From Actinomycetota bacterium (GTDB lineage: Bacteria > Actinomycetota > Actinomycetes > S36-B12 > UBA10799): a stretch of 64,000 nt of DNA. The translations under genes and the position numbers were made by a program. The stretch spans positions 744,001 to 808,000 of the forward strand of contig JACJWR010000002.1 in NCBI GenBank assembly GCA_020637055.1, given 5' to 3'. The notes beneath the pieces were generated by a model, which did not search any database, had not been told where the DNA came from, and saw only the letters and a list, made by a program, of their open reading frames with translations. Shown here one piece after another: positions 53,366-62,199 of the stretch; position 1 is the first letter of the stretch, and every line of letters begins with the position of its first letter.

Positions 53366-54235
53366 TCAACCGACACCCCGCGGGCGGCGCTGGCATCGCG
53401 GACAGCGGAACGACGACCTGTTGCCGAACGACTCGCGACGGATGGTGCTCCCGCACCTCCGGCACGGGCGCCCGGCCCGCCCATAGGCGTCAAGCGACCG
53501 TTCGAAGTAGCCGCTGGTGCCGTTGACATCCACGTACAGGCTGTCGAACGACGTTCCGCCGACCGACAATGCCTCGGCCATCACCGTGGCCGCATTCTCC
53601 AGCAGCCCCAGTACTTCTGCGTGGCGCAACCGATTCGCGGGCGTCGCCCAGTGTCGCCTGCTGCGCCACAACGCCTCATCCGCATAGATGTTGCCGATTC
53701 CGGACACCACCTGCTGATCCAGCAAGACCGCCTTGACCGTGCTGCGGCTTCGCCTGATCCGCCGACTCGTCGCCACCGGGTCGAAAGCCGGTTCGAACGC
53801 GTCCGCCGCGATCCGCGCCACGGACGTCGGTACCTCGCGCCCCGCCACCCCCGCGACCAGCGGTTCCACCGCCAACCAGCCGAAAGTGCGCTGGTCGACG
53901 AACCGCAACGGCCGACCCCCGTCAGCGAAGTGGATCATTACCCGCAGGTGACGTTCCGGCTCGCTGCCCGGGCCGGGCAGCACCAACTGCCCGCTCATGC
54001 CCAGGTGGGCGACCAATGCGCTGTCGCTATCGGCCAACGGTAGCCATAGGAACTTCCCCCGCCGCTGAGCAGCGAGCAGTCGCGCTCCGCCCAATTGGGC
54101 GGCGAAGTCGACCACACCCGCGAGGTGACGGCGCACGGCTCGGGTGCCGAACACCTCGACCCGCTCGATCCGGCGGCCAGACACGAATCGGTCGAGTCCT
54201 CGGCGCACCACCTCGACCTCGGGCAACTCGGGCAT
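53366..54235 (-). CDS. mutM: formamidopyrimidine-DNA glycosylase
   Basis: 289 residues. The mature N-terminus PELPEVEVVRRGLDR carries the catalytic Pro and Glu; the helix-two-turn-helix has SGIGNIYADEALWR, and a C-terminal zinc finger has four Cys (PCRRCGS and FRCPRCQ). It excises 8-oxoguanine and formamidopyrimidines and nicks the abasic site. It follows rnc by 9 bp in the usual actinobacterial rnc-mutM-smc order. Confidence 0.96.
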   Translation of the reverse strand: MPELPEVEVVRRGLDRFVSGRRIERVEVFGTRAVRRHLAGVVDFAAQLGGARLLAAQRRGKFLWLPLADSDSALVAHLGMSGQLVLPGPGSEPERHLRVMIHFADGGRPLRFVDQRTFGWLAVEPLVAGVAGREVPTSVARIAADAFEPAFDPVATSRRIRRSRSTVKAVLLDQQVVSGIGNIYADEALWRSRRHWATPANRLRHAEVLGLLENAATVMAEALSVGGTSFDSLYVDVNGTSGYFERSLDAYGRAGRPCRRCGSTIRRESFGNRSSFRCPRCQRRPRGVG

Positions 54236-54244
54236 CAGCCGCCC

Positions 54245-55000
54245 TCACCCGGTCTGCTCGACCGACTCCGGGTCGGCAGCCGGCTCCGGACCCGAACCCT
54301 CTGTGATGGCCTGCCAAGCCGCCTGCGCTGCTTGCTGCTCCGCGTGCCTCTTCGCCGAACCTTCCCCGCGGCCCCAGATTCGACCCGACAACTCGATGGC
54401 GGCGCTGAAGGAACGAGCATGATCCGGTCCCGTCGCAGTCACGACATATCGCGGCACGCCCAGATCCCGTTTGCTGGCGAGTTCCTGCAAACTCGTCTTC
54501 CAGTCCAGTCCTGCACCGAGTTGGCCGGCCCGTTCGATGAGCGGTGAGAAGAGCTGGAGGATGCGTCGCCGGGTGTCCGCGAAGCCGACCGTCAGATACA
54601 CCGCCCCGAGCAGCGCCTCCATCGTGTCGGCCAGGATGGAGGACTTGCCGCGCCCACCGGTCGCTTCTTCACCTTTGCCCAGCAGGATGGCCCCGCCGAC
54701 CCCGATCGTCGCGGCGAGTTCCGCCAACGAGCGGGCATTCACAACACTGGCCCGCATCCGGGCCAGCTCACCCTCGGCACGCTCCGGGTGACGTCGGTAC
54801 AACTCGTCGGTCACGACCAGTCCGAGTACGGCGTCGCCGAGGAATTCCAGGCGTTCATTGGTCGGCAGGCCGCCGCTTTCAAAGGCGAAAGATCTGTGGG
54901 TGAGCGCTAGATCGAGCAACTCGGCATCCGCCGACAGCCCAAGCAGATCGGCGAGTTCGGCAATCACCCGCTCCCGGGCGGGATCGATTTCAGGTGCCAT
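54245..55000 (-). CDS. rnc: ribonuclease III
   Basis: 251 residues. The signature NERLEFLGDAVLG, the second acidic cluster DTMEALLGAVYL and a C-terminal double-stranded RNA-binding domain (DWKTSLQELASKRDLGVPRY ... GEGSAKRHAEQQAAQAA) are all present. It processes rRNA precursors and structured mRNAs. Its start overlaps the end of the ACP-like gene by 11 nt, implying coupled translation. Confidence 0.96.
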   Translation of the reverse strand: MAPEIDPARERVIAELADLLGLSADAELLDLALTHRSFAFESGGLPTNERLEFLGDAVLGLVVTDELYRRHPERAEGELARMRASVVNARSLAELAATIGVGGAILLGKGEEATGGRGKSSILADTMEALLGAVYLTVGFADTRRRILQLFSPLIERAGQLGAGLDWKTSLQELASKRDLGVPRYVVTATGPDHARSFSAAIELSGRIWGRGEGSAKRHAEQQAAQAAWQAITEGSGPEPAADPESVEQTG

Positions 55001-55247
55001 CGGACGCCGTGCCTCGGCCGAAGAGGCCGACGATGTCGGCCAGGGTGGTCATCGGCCGCGCGGGCGCCGACGCCGACGATTCCAGCGGGTGGCGTTGCCG
55101 CAGCAGGTCGACGACGGCGACCACCGCGACGGGATCGGCCCCGAGATCGACCAGGGGCGTATCGGTACGCAACACCGACGGATCGAGATCCAACACTCGA
55201 CCCACGGCATCAGCCACGTCCGCGAACGTCGGTTGGCTGGAGACCAT
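54990..55247 (-). CDS. acyl-carrier-protein-like protein lacking the phosphopantetheine serine
   Basis: 85 residues. Helix 1, the loop and helix 2 match an ACP (VADAVGRVLDLDPSVLRTDTPL then VDLGADPVAVVAVVDLL). At residue 39, where the DS(L/M) serine accepts 4'-phosphopantetheine, there is Pro (GADPV). A holo-form is thus not expected, so it is not an active fatty-acid carrier. It sits between rpmF and rnc, where many bacteria keep fatty-acid synthesis genes (plsX, fabH, acpP). It may be a relic or may have a structural role. Pro/Ala/Ser-rich middle insert at about 57-65. Confidence 0.78.
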   Translation of the reverse strand: MVSSQPTFADVADAVGRVLDLDPSVLRTDTPLVDLGADPVAVVAVVDLLRQRHPLESSASAPARPMTTLADIVGLFGRGTASDGT

Positions 55248-55266
55248 GATCGAGGTTGTCGACGGC

Positions 55267-55440
55267 TCAGACGTCGAGGACCTGACGCTTGGCGTAGGTG
55301 CCGCATTCCGGGCAGGCGGTGTGCGGGAGTTTGCGCGCCTTGCAACGGTCGCACGTCACCAGCGTGAGCGGCGCGGCTTTCCACTGGGAACGGCGGGACC
55401 GGGTGTTGCTGCGGGACATCTTGCGCTTCGGAACGGCCAC
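55267..55440 (-). CDS. rpmF: 50S ribosomal protein L32 (zinc-ribbon form)
   Basis: 57 residues from the GTG at 55440, with GAGAGGA about 9 nt upstream. Begins AVPKRKMSRSNTRSRRSQWK; a four-Cys zinc ribbon follows (CDRCKARK and CPECGTY). The presence of all four Cys makes it the zinc-dependent C+ form. It lies downstream of DUF177 (YceD), its usual partner. Confidence 0.97.
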   Translation of the reverse strand: MAVPKRKMSRSNTRSRRSQWKAAPLTLVTCDRCKARKLPHTACPECGTYAKRQVLDV

Positions 55441-55581
55441 GGTGAAGATCCTCTCGGTTACGGCACAGAGTTCGGCTCGAAAGCTCTCGGCGCCCCGCGC
55501 TCTCGCGACTCCCTCAGCCACGGGCGTGGGGCGTCGGGTGCCACTTTCGCAGGAGTCGGTCCGAGATCGAGCACAGACCGC

Positions 55582-56145
55582 CTAAGTATCCCCCATGGTC
55601 GAATCTTCGCCCACATCGGGAGGTAGTTGCAGCGCTTTCAGCGCGGCCCATCTCGGATCATCCTGGACGTGGTCGTGGCCCGGGTTGTCGGCCAACTTGA
55701 TACCGCAGGTCGGGCAGAGGCCCCCGCAGTCGGCACCGCACACCGGGGCAAGCGGCAAAGCAAGCACCACCGCATCTCGAATCGCTCCGGACAGGTCGAT
55801 CAGCCCCCCTTGGACCAAGGGCAGTGGATCGTCATCAGGGTCAACCTGCTCAGGTTCGACCCAGAGGTACAACTCCGAGAAGGGGGAGTCAAGGGTCTCC
55901 GCCAGAGGTTCCAGACAGCGGCTGCAGAAGCCCACTGTGGGGAAAGTCAAGTCGGCGGTGACCAGCACTCCGTCGATCACCGACTCCAGCGTGAGGTCGA
56001 GTTTCATGTCCGCACCAGGCGGGACTTCGATCACCGGATTCGCGATCCCGGCTGGCGCAGGCACCACCCGGTGCACCCGCTTGAACTCACCGGCACGCCG
56101 GAAATCATGGACGTCGAGCACCCAGGGCGCCGTCGGATCGATCAC
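55582..56145 (-). CDS. YceD/DUF177 family 23S rRNA accumulation protein
   Basis: 187 residues from a GTG at 56145; a TTG at 56154 is an alternative and neither has a clear ribosome-binding site. Central GFCSRCLEPLAETL and C-terminal CGADCGGLCPTCG Cys clusters are typical of DUF177 and probably bind zinc. The family is linked to 23S rRNA accumulation and is usually cotranscribed with rpmF, which is 141 bp downstream here. Confidence 0.88.
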   Translation of the reverse strand: MIDPTAPWVLDVHDFRRAGEFKRVHRVVPAPAGIANPVIEVPPGADMKLDLTLESVIDGVLVTADLTFPTVGFCSRCLEPLAETLDSPFSELYLWVEPEQVDPDDDPLPLVQGGLIDLSGAIRDAVVLALPLAPVCGADCGGLCPTCGIKLADNPGHDHVQDDPRWAALKALQLPPDVGEDSTMGDT

Positions 56146-56190
56146 GACGCACAACTGTAGCCAGGTGAAGGCCGCAGTCCGGGCGCGTGG

Positions 56191-56892
56191 TCACCGGTAG
56201 CCGGGAAGCTGATCCGGATCCACCGAGACGTCGAGTTCGAAGTCGTAGAATTCCTCGGCCCCGTGGGACGGTTGATTCTGCTGTTCGCGTGCGGCGACGT
56301 CAACGACGTGGTCGGCTTGCCCCGTAGCGATCTCGGCGTGGAAGCCCAAGGCCATCGATTCGAGATCCGCGTGCTCACGCTGGATCTCCTGCACCGCGCC
56401 GAGCAGAGCCGCCTCGGCCTTCGCCAGCAGGACGTTGGAACGGTGCGCGGTCGCCGAGAGAATCAACTCGGCCCGGTGTGCGGCATCCTTGACCAATCCG
56501 GCGGCCTCGTCGCGAGCGGCCACCGTGGTGGCGTGGGAGTCGACCAGCAGGGCAGCCTGCATCCGCGCTTCGGCCAGGATCTTCTCGGCTTCGGCGCTTG
56601 CCTGCGCGCGAGTTGAATTGGCGCGCTCCGTGGCTTCCTCGACCAGCCTTTCAGCGCGCGCTTGGGCTTCCGCCATCCGTTCGAGCGAGCCTCGTTCGGC
56701 GGTGTCGAGGATCTCCGATCGGCGGCGAACGATCTGCTCAGCCTCCCGGATCGTGTCGGGAAGGGTGGCGCGAATCTCGTCCAGCAGATCCAGCACCTCG
56801 TCGCGCGGAACGACGCAGGAAGCCGACAGTGGTAGCGACTTCGCGCTTTCGATGATGTCGCTGAGTTCGTCCAACCGGTTGAGCATGTCCAT
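56191..56892 (-). CDS. sepIVA: DivIVA-like coiled-coil septation protein (SepIVA family)
   Basis: 233 residues. A DivIVA-type N-terminus (MDMLNRLDELSDIIESAKSL, then PRDEVLDLLDEIRATLP) leads into a long Ala/Glu/Arg coiled coil at about 55-180 and a short acidic tail. Position (rnc, DUF177, this gene, coaD) equals that of mycobacterial SepIVA, a septation factor tied to membrane domain organisation. Often mis-annotated as an ATP synthase b-subunit because of the coiled coil. Confidence 0.82.
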   Translation of the reverse strand: MDMLNRLDELSDIIESAKSLPLSASCVVPRDEVLDLLDEIRATLPDTIREAEQIVRRRSEILDTAERGSLERMAEAQARAERLVEEATERANSTRAQASAEAEKILAEARMQAALLVDSHATTVAARDEAAGLVKDAAHRAELILSATAHRSNVLLAKAEAALLGAVQEIQREHADLESMALGFHAEIATGQADHVVDVAAREQQNQPSHGAEEFYDFELDVSVDPDQLPGYR

Positions 56893-56894
56893 GG

Positions 56895-57386
56895 TTATCC
56901 CTGCTCCGCAGCGTCCGAGATCTTTGCTTCGAGCCGATCGATCACGGTCGGTGGCACCAAACCGGAGACATCTCCGCCATAGGTGGCAACCTCCTTGATC
57001 AGGCTGGAGGACAAGAACGAGTACAAGGGGTTGGTCGACATGAACACCGTGTCGACGTCGGCGAGCCGTCGATTCATCTGTGCCATCTGCAACTCGTAGT
57101 CGAAGTCGCTGACGGCGCGCAGACCTTTCACGATCGAACGAACATCGTGCTCGGTGCAGAAATCGACCAGCAGGCCGTGGAAGGAGTCGATGACCACGTT
57201 CGGCAAGTCCGCCGTGACCTCCGAAAGGATCTCAATCCGTTCGGGGATGCTGAACAAGCCCTGCTTCTTGTGGTTGACCAGAACTGCCACAACCACCTCG
57301 TCGAACAGTTCACTGGCCCGGGCGATGATGTCCAGGTGTCCGTTGGTCACGGGGTCAAACGACCCCGGACAGACAGCGCGTCGCAC
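56895..57386 (-). CDS. coaD: phosphopantetheine adenylyltransferase
   Basis: 163 residues from the GTG at 57386, immediately after GAGGAGG. Nucleotidyltransferase motifs are VCPGSFDPVTNGHLDII and the C-terminal YSFLSSSLIKEVA. It makes dephospho-CoA from phosphopantetheine, the penultimate step of CoA synthesis. The frame is open upstream to 58055 but only over rsmD. It lies 8 nt after rsmD. Confidence 0.96.
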   Translation of the reverse strand: MRRAVCPGSFDPVTNGHLDIIARASELFDEVVVAVLVNHKKQGLFSIPERIEILSEVTADLPNVVIDSFHGLLVDFCTEHDVRSIVKGLRAVSDFDYELQMAQMNRRLADVDTVFMSTNPLYSFLSSSLIKEVATYGGDVSGLVPPTVIDRLEAKISDAAEQG

Positions 57387-57394
57387 GTCCCTCC

Positions 57395-58000
57395 TCAAGG
57401 TCGATCGGGCTCCGCTGGTGACGGTGCAGACGCTACCAGCATGCCGAACGAAACATTGGTGTCCGCGTATCGGCGATCCGCGAGGGACACCCATCCGCCC
57501 GGCCAGGCGAACGTCGCGTCGTGGCTGGAGCGCTCCACCACCGCCAACGCATCCGGTGCCAGCCAACCCCACCGGTCCAGGTCGATGAGCAACCCCGCCA
57601 CTGCGGAAGCCTCGTCCCGATAGGGCGGATCCAGGATCACGAGGTCGGCCGGGGCGGCGGGGCCGCATCGGCTTCCGCGCGGCCCGAGCCGGTAGGCGTC
57701 GGCGCGGCAGACCCCCACCCCTTCGGCTCCGACCAGGTCCGCGTTGCGTCGGAGCACCCGGTGGACCCGTGGATCGCGCTCGACCAACAGCACCGAACCC
57801 GCACCCCGGGATGCGGCTTCCAGTCCCATCGCCCCGGACCCCGCGAACAGATCGAGGACCGCGACCGCCGGCCAGTCCCCGATTCGATGTTCCAGCGACG
57901 AGAACACGGCCTCCCGCGTTCGGGACGTGGTGGGGCGCACGTCCCCCGGCGGCACGGCCAGCCGGCGTCCACGCGCCCGGCCGGAGACGATACGGGTCAC
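57395..58000 (-). CDS. rsmD: 16S rRNA (guanine966-N2)-methyltransferase
   Basis: 201 residues. SAM motif I is LDLFAGSGAMGLEAASRGA and the catalytic motif is ILDPPYRDE. N-terminal RIVSGRARGRRLAVP and RPTTSRTREAVFSSL fit RsmD. The GTG start overlaps the recG stop by 4 nt, and coaD follows; rsmD-coaD is a widespread pair. Confidence 0.94.
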   Translation of the reverse strand: MTRIVSGRARGRRLAVPPGDVRPTTSRTREAVFSSLEHRIGDWPAVAVLDLFAGSGAMGLEAASRGAGSVLLVERDPRVHRVLRRNADLVGAEGVGVCRADAYRLGPRGSRCGPAAPADLVILDPPYRDEASAVAGLLIDLDRWGWLAPDALAVVERSSHDATFAWPGGWVSLADRRYADTNVSFGMLVASAPSPAEPDRP

Positions 58001-60177
58001 GCCTTCTCCAGGAAGTCACTGGTTTCTCGGTCGGAGAGTCGCCGCAAAGCCTCACGCATGCCCGGTTCGGAAGCCAGTGCGGGATCCCGGTGCAAGACCT
58101 CTGCAGCTGCCGCCCGGGTCAACTCGATCAAATCGGCATCGTCCAGCACTGAGACCAGCCGCAACGAACTTGCGTTGCCCGACTGGTAGGAACCCAACAC
58201 GTCGCCCTCCCGTCGCGTCGCCAGGTCGATCATGCTCACCCGGAATCCGTCGTCGGTGGCAGCCAGCGATTCCAACCTCGCCATGGCATCGGAACCGGGT
58301 TCGGCGGCCGTGACCAGCAGGCAGAGCCCGGGGGTGTCTCCCCGCCCGACGCGTCCCCGGAGTTGATGTAGCGACGAGACCCCGAAACCATCCGCGTCGA
58401 TGATCACCATGAGGGTGGCGTTGGGAACATCGACACCCACTTCGATGACTGTTGTGGCGATCAGCACATCTATCCCCGAGTCGGCGTCTGCCGGCCCGGC
58501 GGCGAAGGCCGCCATCACCCGCGACTTCTCGTCGCTGTCGAGTTGGCCGTGCAGTCCTCCGATGCGCAGCCCTTGCAGCGGCCCTGCCGCGACATACGCA
58601 GCCAGATCCTCGACCGCGGTCGGCGGGTAGCCGGCGGTTGCGGGTTCACCGTCGGAGGAGATCCGGGGGCAGACGACATACACCTGATGCCCGGCGTCGA
58701 CTTCCTCACGTGCTCGCTGCCACACCCGGCTCAGGTACCCGGGTTTGGTGAGTGCGGGCACCACATGGGTGGTCACCGGGCTGCGGCCCGCGGGTCGCTC
58801 CCGCAGGGTGGACACATCGAGGTCGCCGAAGACCGTCATTGCCACCGTCCGCGGGATCGGTGTCGCAGTCATCACCAGGGTGTGCGGCTGTGTCTCCCCG
58901 GTTGCCTTGGCCACCAGACTGGCCCGCTGTTCGACGCCGAAGCGATGCTGTTCGTCGACCACGACCAGGCCGAGATCGGCGAATTGCACATCGTCGGACA
59001 TCAACGCGTGGGTCCCGACGATGATCCCCGCTTCACCGCTGGCCGCCGCCAGCAGTGCCGACCGGCGGGCACGGGTCCCCATCGAGCCGGTGAGCAACGT
59101 CACCGAGGTGCCGCGATCATCACCCATGATCGTTCCGCGCTGCGCCATCGGGCCGAGTAGCGCGGTGATGGTCGAGAAGTGTTGGGCGGCGAGGACTTCG
59201 GTCGGCGCCAGGAAAGCGGCCTGCGCCCCGGCATCCACCGCGGCGAGCATGGCCCGCAACGCCACGACGGTCTTGCCGGAGCCGACATCACCCTGCAGCA
59301 GGCGGAGCATCGGCCTGGTACTGGCCATGTCCGAGGCGATTTCCGCCGCCACATCGAGTTGCCCCGGCGTCAGCGCGAAAGGTAGTCGCTCATCCAGCGC
59401 CGCCACCATCCCGTCGGCTGCCGGGGTCCGGGGAATCGCCGATCCGGCCCGGCGCTCGTTGCGTCGGCGGAGCAGTTCCGCTTGCAGCAGGAATGCCTCC
59501 TCGAAGCGCAGCCGGTGCCGGGCCACGTCGATCTCCGCCAATTCCTTGGGGGCGTGGATCATCGTCATCGCTTCGGCGAATCCGACCAGTCCGTGCACGT
59601 CCCGGGTATGACGCGGCAGCGGATCCGGCAGGTCCACGACGAGCGGCAGGAGGATCTCCATCGCGGCGGTGTAGCGCCAGGTCGAGACCCGGGCGGTCGC
59701 CGGGTACACCGGGATGATGGCGCCTGCGAATCCGTCGGCGACGTCAACCGCCTCCTCCACGCCCACCGGCTCGTAGTCGGGATGCACCAGCTGCATCCCG
59801 GTGCGGAAACGGCTCACCCGGCCGGCGAACAGCAGCCGCCGCCCGACGCGCAGATCCTTCTCCCGCCAGGTTTGATTGAAGAAGGTGGCGGTGACCTTGT
59901 GTCGTCCGTCGGTGAGTGTGACCTCGGTGAGCATGACCGGCTTTCCACGCGTACGCCGCCGGCCCGGGCGGCTGGTCACCGACGCGACTTCGGCCAGCAC
60001 GGTGACGTCGTCGTCGACGCTCAGATCGCCGAGGTCGGTGAGTTCGCCCCGACGGAAGTAGCGCCTCGGATAGTGCCGCAGGGCGTCCTCGACGGTTCGG
60101 ATCCCGAAGGCCTCCCGCAGGGCCTTCGCGGTGCGCGCACCGAGGATCGCGTCGAGATCTTCCGCAAAGCCGACCAC
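57997..60177 (-). CDS. recG: ATP-dependent DNA helicase RecG
   Basis: 726 residues from the GTG at 60177, one base after the previous stop. An N-terminal wedge/OB region is followed by helicase motifs: Walker A GDVGSGKTVVALR, the DEQH box VVVDEQHRFG, TATPIPRT and the C-terminal GRVGRGDTPGLCLL. It remodels stalled forks and reverses Holliday junctions. Frame open further upstream is shadow over the DAK2 gene. Confidence 0.95.
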   Translation of the reverse strand: MVGFAEDLDAILGARTAKALREAFGIRTVEDALRHYPRRYFRRGELTDLGDLSVDDDVTVLAEVASVTSRPGRRRTRGKPVMLTEVTLTDGRHKVTATFFNQTWREKDLRVGRRLLFAGRVSRFRTGMQLVHPDYEPVGVEEAVDVADGFAGAIIPVYPATARVSTWRYTAAMEILLPLVVDLPDPLPRHTRDVHGLVGFAEAMTMIHAPKELAEIDVARHRLRFEEAFLLQAELLRRRNERRAGSAIPRTPAADGMVAALDERLPFALTPGQLDVAAEIASDMASTRPMLRLLQGDVGSGKTVVALRAMLAAVDAGAQAAFLAPTEVLAAQHFSTITALLGPMAQRGTIMGDDRGTSVTLLTGSMGTRARRSALLAAASGEAGIIVGTHALMSDDVQFADLGLVVVDEQHRFGVEQRASLVAKATGETQPHTLVMTATPIPRTVAMTVFGDLDVSTLRERPAGRSPVTTHVVPALTKPGYLSRVWQRAREEVDAGHQVYVVCPRISSDGEPATAGYPPTAVEDLAAYVAAGPLQGLRIGGLHGQLDSDEKSRVMAAFAAGPADADSGIDVLIATTVIEVGVDVPNATLMVIIDADGFGVSSLHQLRGRVGRGDTPGLCLLVTAAEPGSDAMARLESLAATDDGFRVSMIDLATRREGDVLGSYQSGNASSLRLVSVLDDADLIELTRAAAAEVLHRDPALASEPGMREALRRLSDRETSDFLEKA

Positions 60178-60178
60178 G

Positions 60179-61786
60179 CTATTCGGCGCCGAGGATGAAC
60201 GGCCAATGCGGCTGACCGCCCGGCAACACCTCGACTTCGAGTTGCGGATGCGCGGTCGTGGCGTGTTCGGCGAGTTGCTGGACCTGCTCGTCCCTGGCGT
60301 CGATCCCGACCACAAGCGTGATCAACTCGGTTCCACCGGAGACCAGTCGATCGACGACCGTACGGGCCACCGTGTCGGTGTCGTCGCCGATCACCACGAT
60401 CTCCCCATCGACCAGGCCCAAGACATCACCGGGCTGACAGATACCGGCCGAGGTGATGGCCTCCTTGGCGGCCGTGGTGACGGCACCGTAGCGGGTCGCG
60501 CCCGCTGCCCGGCCCATGGCGATCATGTCATCGTCGAAGCGTGCCTCCGGATCATGGACGGCGACCGCAGCAAGGCTCTGGACGATCGAGCGGGTCGGGA
60601 CCACGGCGGCCCGAACCCCGAGATCCCGCGAGGCCGCGGCCGCAGCCTCGGCGACCGGCGTGGTGTCGCGATCGCTGGGCAACAGCACGACGTCCTGGGC
60701 GTGGGCGCGGGTGACACCATCGAGCAACTCCGCGGTCGAGGCCCGCCCGCGCGCCGGCGCCCGCACCACGGTGATGCCCGATTCCTCGAGGTAGTCGGCG
60801 ATGGCCGGCCCGTGGGCGACCACTACGAGGGCCCTCGTGGTGGGTGTCCCCCTCCCCGTCGTGCGCAGGCTGTCCGCCTCCAGCAAGCGCGTCACCTTGA
60901 TCCGATGCGGTTTGCCGATCTCCACCGCACGTTCGATGGCGGCGCCGATGTGGTCGGTGTGCACGTGGATGTTCCACAACCCGTGGCCGCCGACCACCAC
61001 CACCGAATCGCCGAGATCGTTGAGTTGGGCGCGCAGGGTGGGGACGGCGACGTCGGGTGCGTCCAGCAGGTACATCACTTCGTACTCCGGGCCGTCGTAG
61101 CCCACCATCGGCGCGTGCGGGGTGGGTGCCGGTGGTTTGCCGGTGCGTCGCCTACTCGGGGCCGCGACTCCTCGAATCGCCGAATCGAGGGCCTGCAAGA
61201 TCACGACCAGTCCCCGACCACCGGCATCGACGACGCCCGCCTCGCGCAGCACGGCCAACTGATCGGGCGTGCGTGCCAGCGCCTCCCGTGCGGCCTCCAG
61301 CGCAGCTGTGATCACCTCGGTGGGTCCCGCCCCATCTTCCCGACCGGCGAGCGCCGCCCCCTCTGCCGCTCCGCGGGCGACGGACAGGATCGTCCCCTCC
61401 TTGGGTACGGCCACGGCGTTGTAGGCCGAATCGGCTGCCTGCCCCAGCGCTTCGGCGAGCACCTCTCCGGCCTTCCGGTCGAGCTCGGCACCAACGTCGG
61501 ACAACACGTCGGCGAAACCACGCAGAATCTGGCTGGTGATCACGCCGGAGTTGCCGCGTGCCCCCAGCAGGGCCCCCTGCGCCATCTCGTTGGCGACGTC
61601 GGCGACTGTCCCGGTCGCAGCCGCGGCCGACGAGGCGGCGGATTCGATGGTGAGGTAGAGGTTGGTGCCGGTGTCCCCGTCGGGCACTGGGAAGACGTTG
61701 AGCCGATCGATCTCGTCACGCTGTTCCCCGAGGAGGTCGACCGACTGGGCCATCCAGAGCCGAACGGTCTGTGCATCGAAAACCAT
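60179..61786 (-). CDS. DAK2/DegV-type protein of the YloV/FakA family
   Basis: 535 residues from the ATG at 61786. An N-terminal DhaL-like (DAK2) domain carries the ATP/Mg motif VPDGDTGTNLYLT and GARGNSGVITSQIL. A middle domain (EYEVMYLLDA ... WNIHVHTDHIGAAIE) and a C-terminal DUF1949/FakA-like part follow. Firmicute relatives (FakA) phosphorylate fatty acids presented by DegV proteins (FakB); no FakB is nearby. Adjacent to recG and rpmB, its normal actinobacterial site. An upstream alternative start at 61831 cannot be excluded. Confidence 0.85.
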   Translation of the reverse strand: MVFDAQTVRLWMAQSVDLLGEQRDEIDRLNVFPVPDGDTGTNLYLTIESAASSAAAATGTVADVANEMAQGALLGARGNSGVITSQILRGFADVLSDVGAELDRKAGEVLAEALGQAADSAYNAVAVPKEGTILSVARGAAEGAALAGREDGAGPTEVITAALEAAREALARTPDQLAVLREAGVVDAGGRGLVVILQALDSAIRGVAAPSRRRTGKPPAPTPHAPMVGYDGPEYEVMYLLDAPDVAVPTLRAQLNDLGDSVVVVGGHGLWNIHVHTDHIGAAIERAVEIGKPHRIKVTRLLEADSLRTTGRGTPTTRALVVVAHGPAIADYLEESGITVVRAPARGRASTAELLDGVTRAHAQDVVLLPSDRDTTPVAEAAAAASRDLGVRAAVVPTRSIVQSLAAVAVHDPEARFDDDMIAMGRAAGATRYGAVTTAAKEAITSAGICQPGDVLGLVDGEIVVIGDDTDTVARTVVDRLVSGGTELITLVVGIDARDEQVQQLAEHATTAHPQLEVEVLPGGQPHWPFILGAE

Positions 61787-61851
61787 CGTGGCTGAAAGAC
61801 CTTTCGCTGTCACCGACTCGCCCCCGGGCAATCAGTTGGCGAGCGTCGCGC

Positions 61852-61857
61852 TATGAT
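61852..61857 (+). promoter_or_regulatory. possible -10 element for rpmB
   Basis: TATGAT, a close match to the -10 consensus, with no convincing -35 at the right spacing. It would give a ~150-nt leader before the rpmB start at 62014. Confidence 0.3.
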
Positions 61858-62013
61858 GTCACGAGTCTGTGCGACGCGTGTCGTGTAACCGTACGACGCC
61901 GAAGCGAGATCCCGCGCTATTGCCAATGCTGCACGCGAGTCTGCTTCGGTTGCAGTTCGGCGGTCAAGCGTCCACACCGCAACATCCGACTACGACTACT
62001 TCGGGAGATCACT

Positions 62014-62199
62014 GTGGCTGCGACCTGCGATGTGTGTGGCAAGGGCCCTGGCTTCGGCAACAGCATCTCGCACTCCCACCGGCGGACCAAGCGCCGCTGG
62101 AACCCGAACATCCAGTCGGTCCGGGTGACCGAGGGCAAGACGCCCAAGCGGCTGAACGTCTGCACCTCCTGCCTCAAAGCCGGCAAGGTCACGCGCTAG
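62014..62199 (+). CDS. rpmB: 50S ribosomal protein L28 (zinc-ribbon form)
   Basis: 61 residues from the GTG at 62014, which follows GGGAG by about 7 nt. Core residues are CDVCGKGPGFGNSISHSHRR and KRRWNPNIQSV, with the second CxxC in NVCTSCLKAG, so it is the zinc-binding form. Its stop overlaps the thiL stop on the other strand by 3 bases. Divergent from the DAK2 gene. Confidence 0.97.
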   Translation: MAATCDVCGKGPGFGNSISHSHRRTKRRWNPNIQSVRVTEGKTPKRLNVCTSCLKAGKVTR

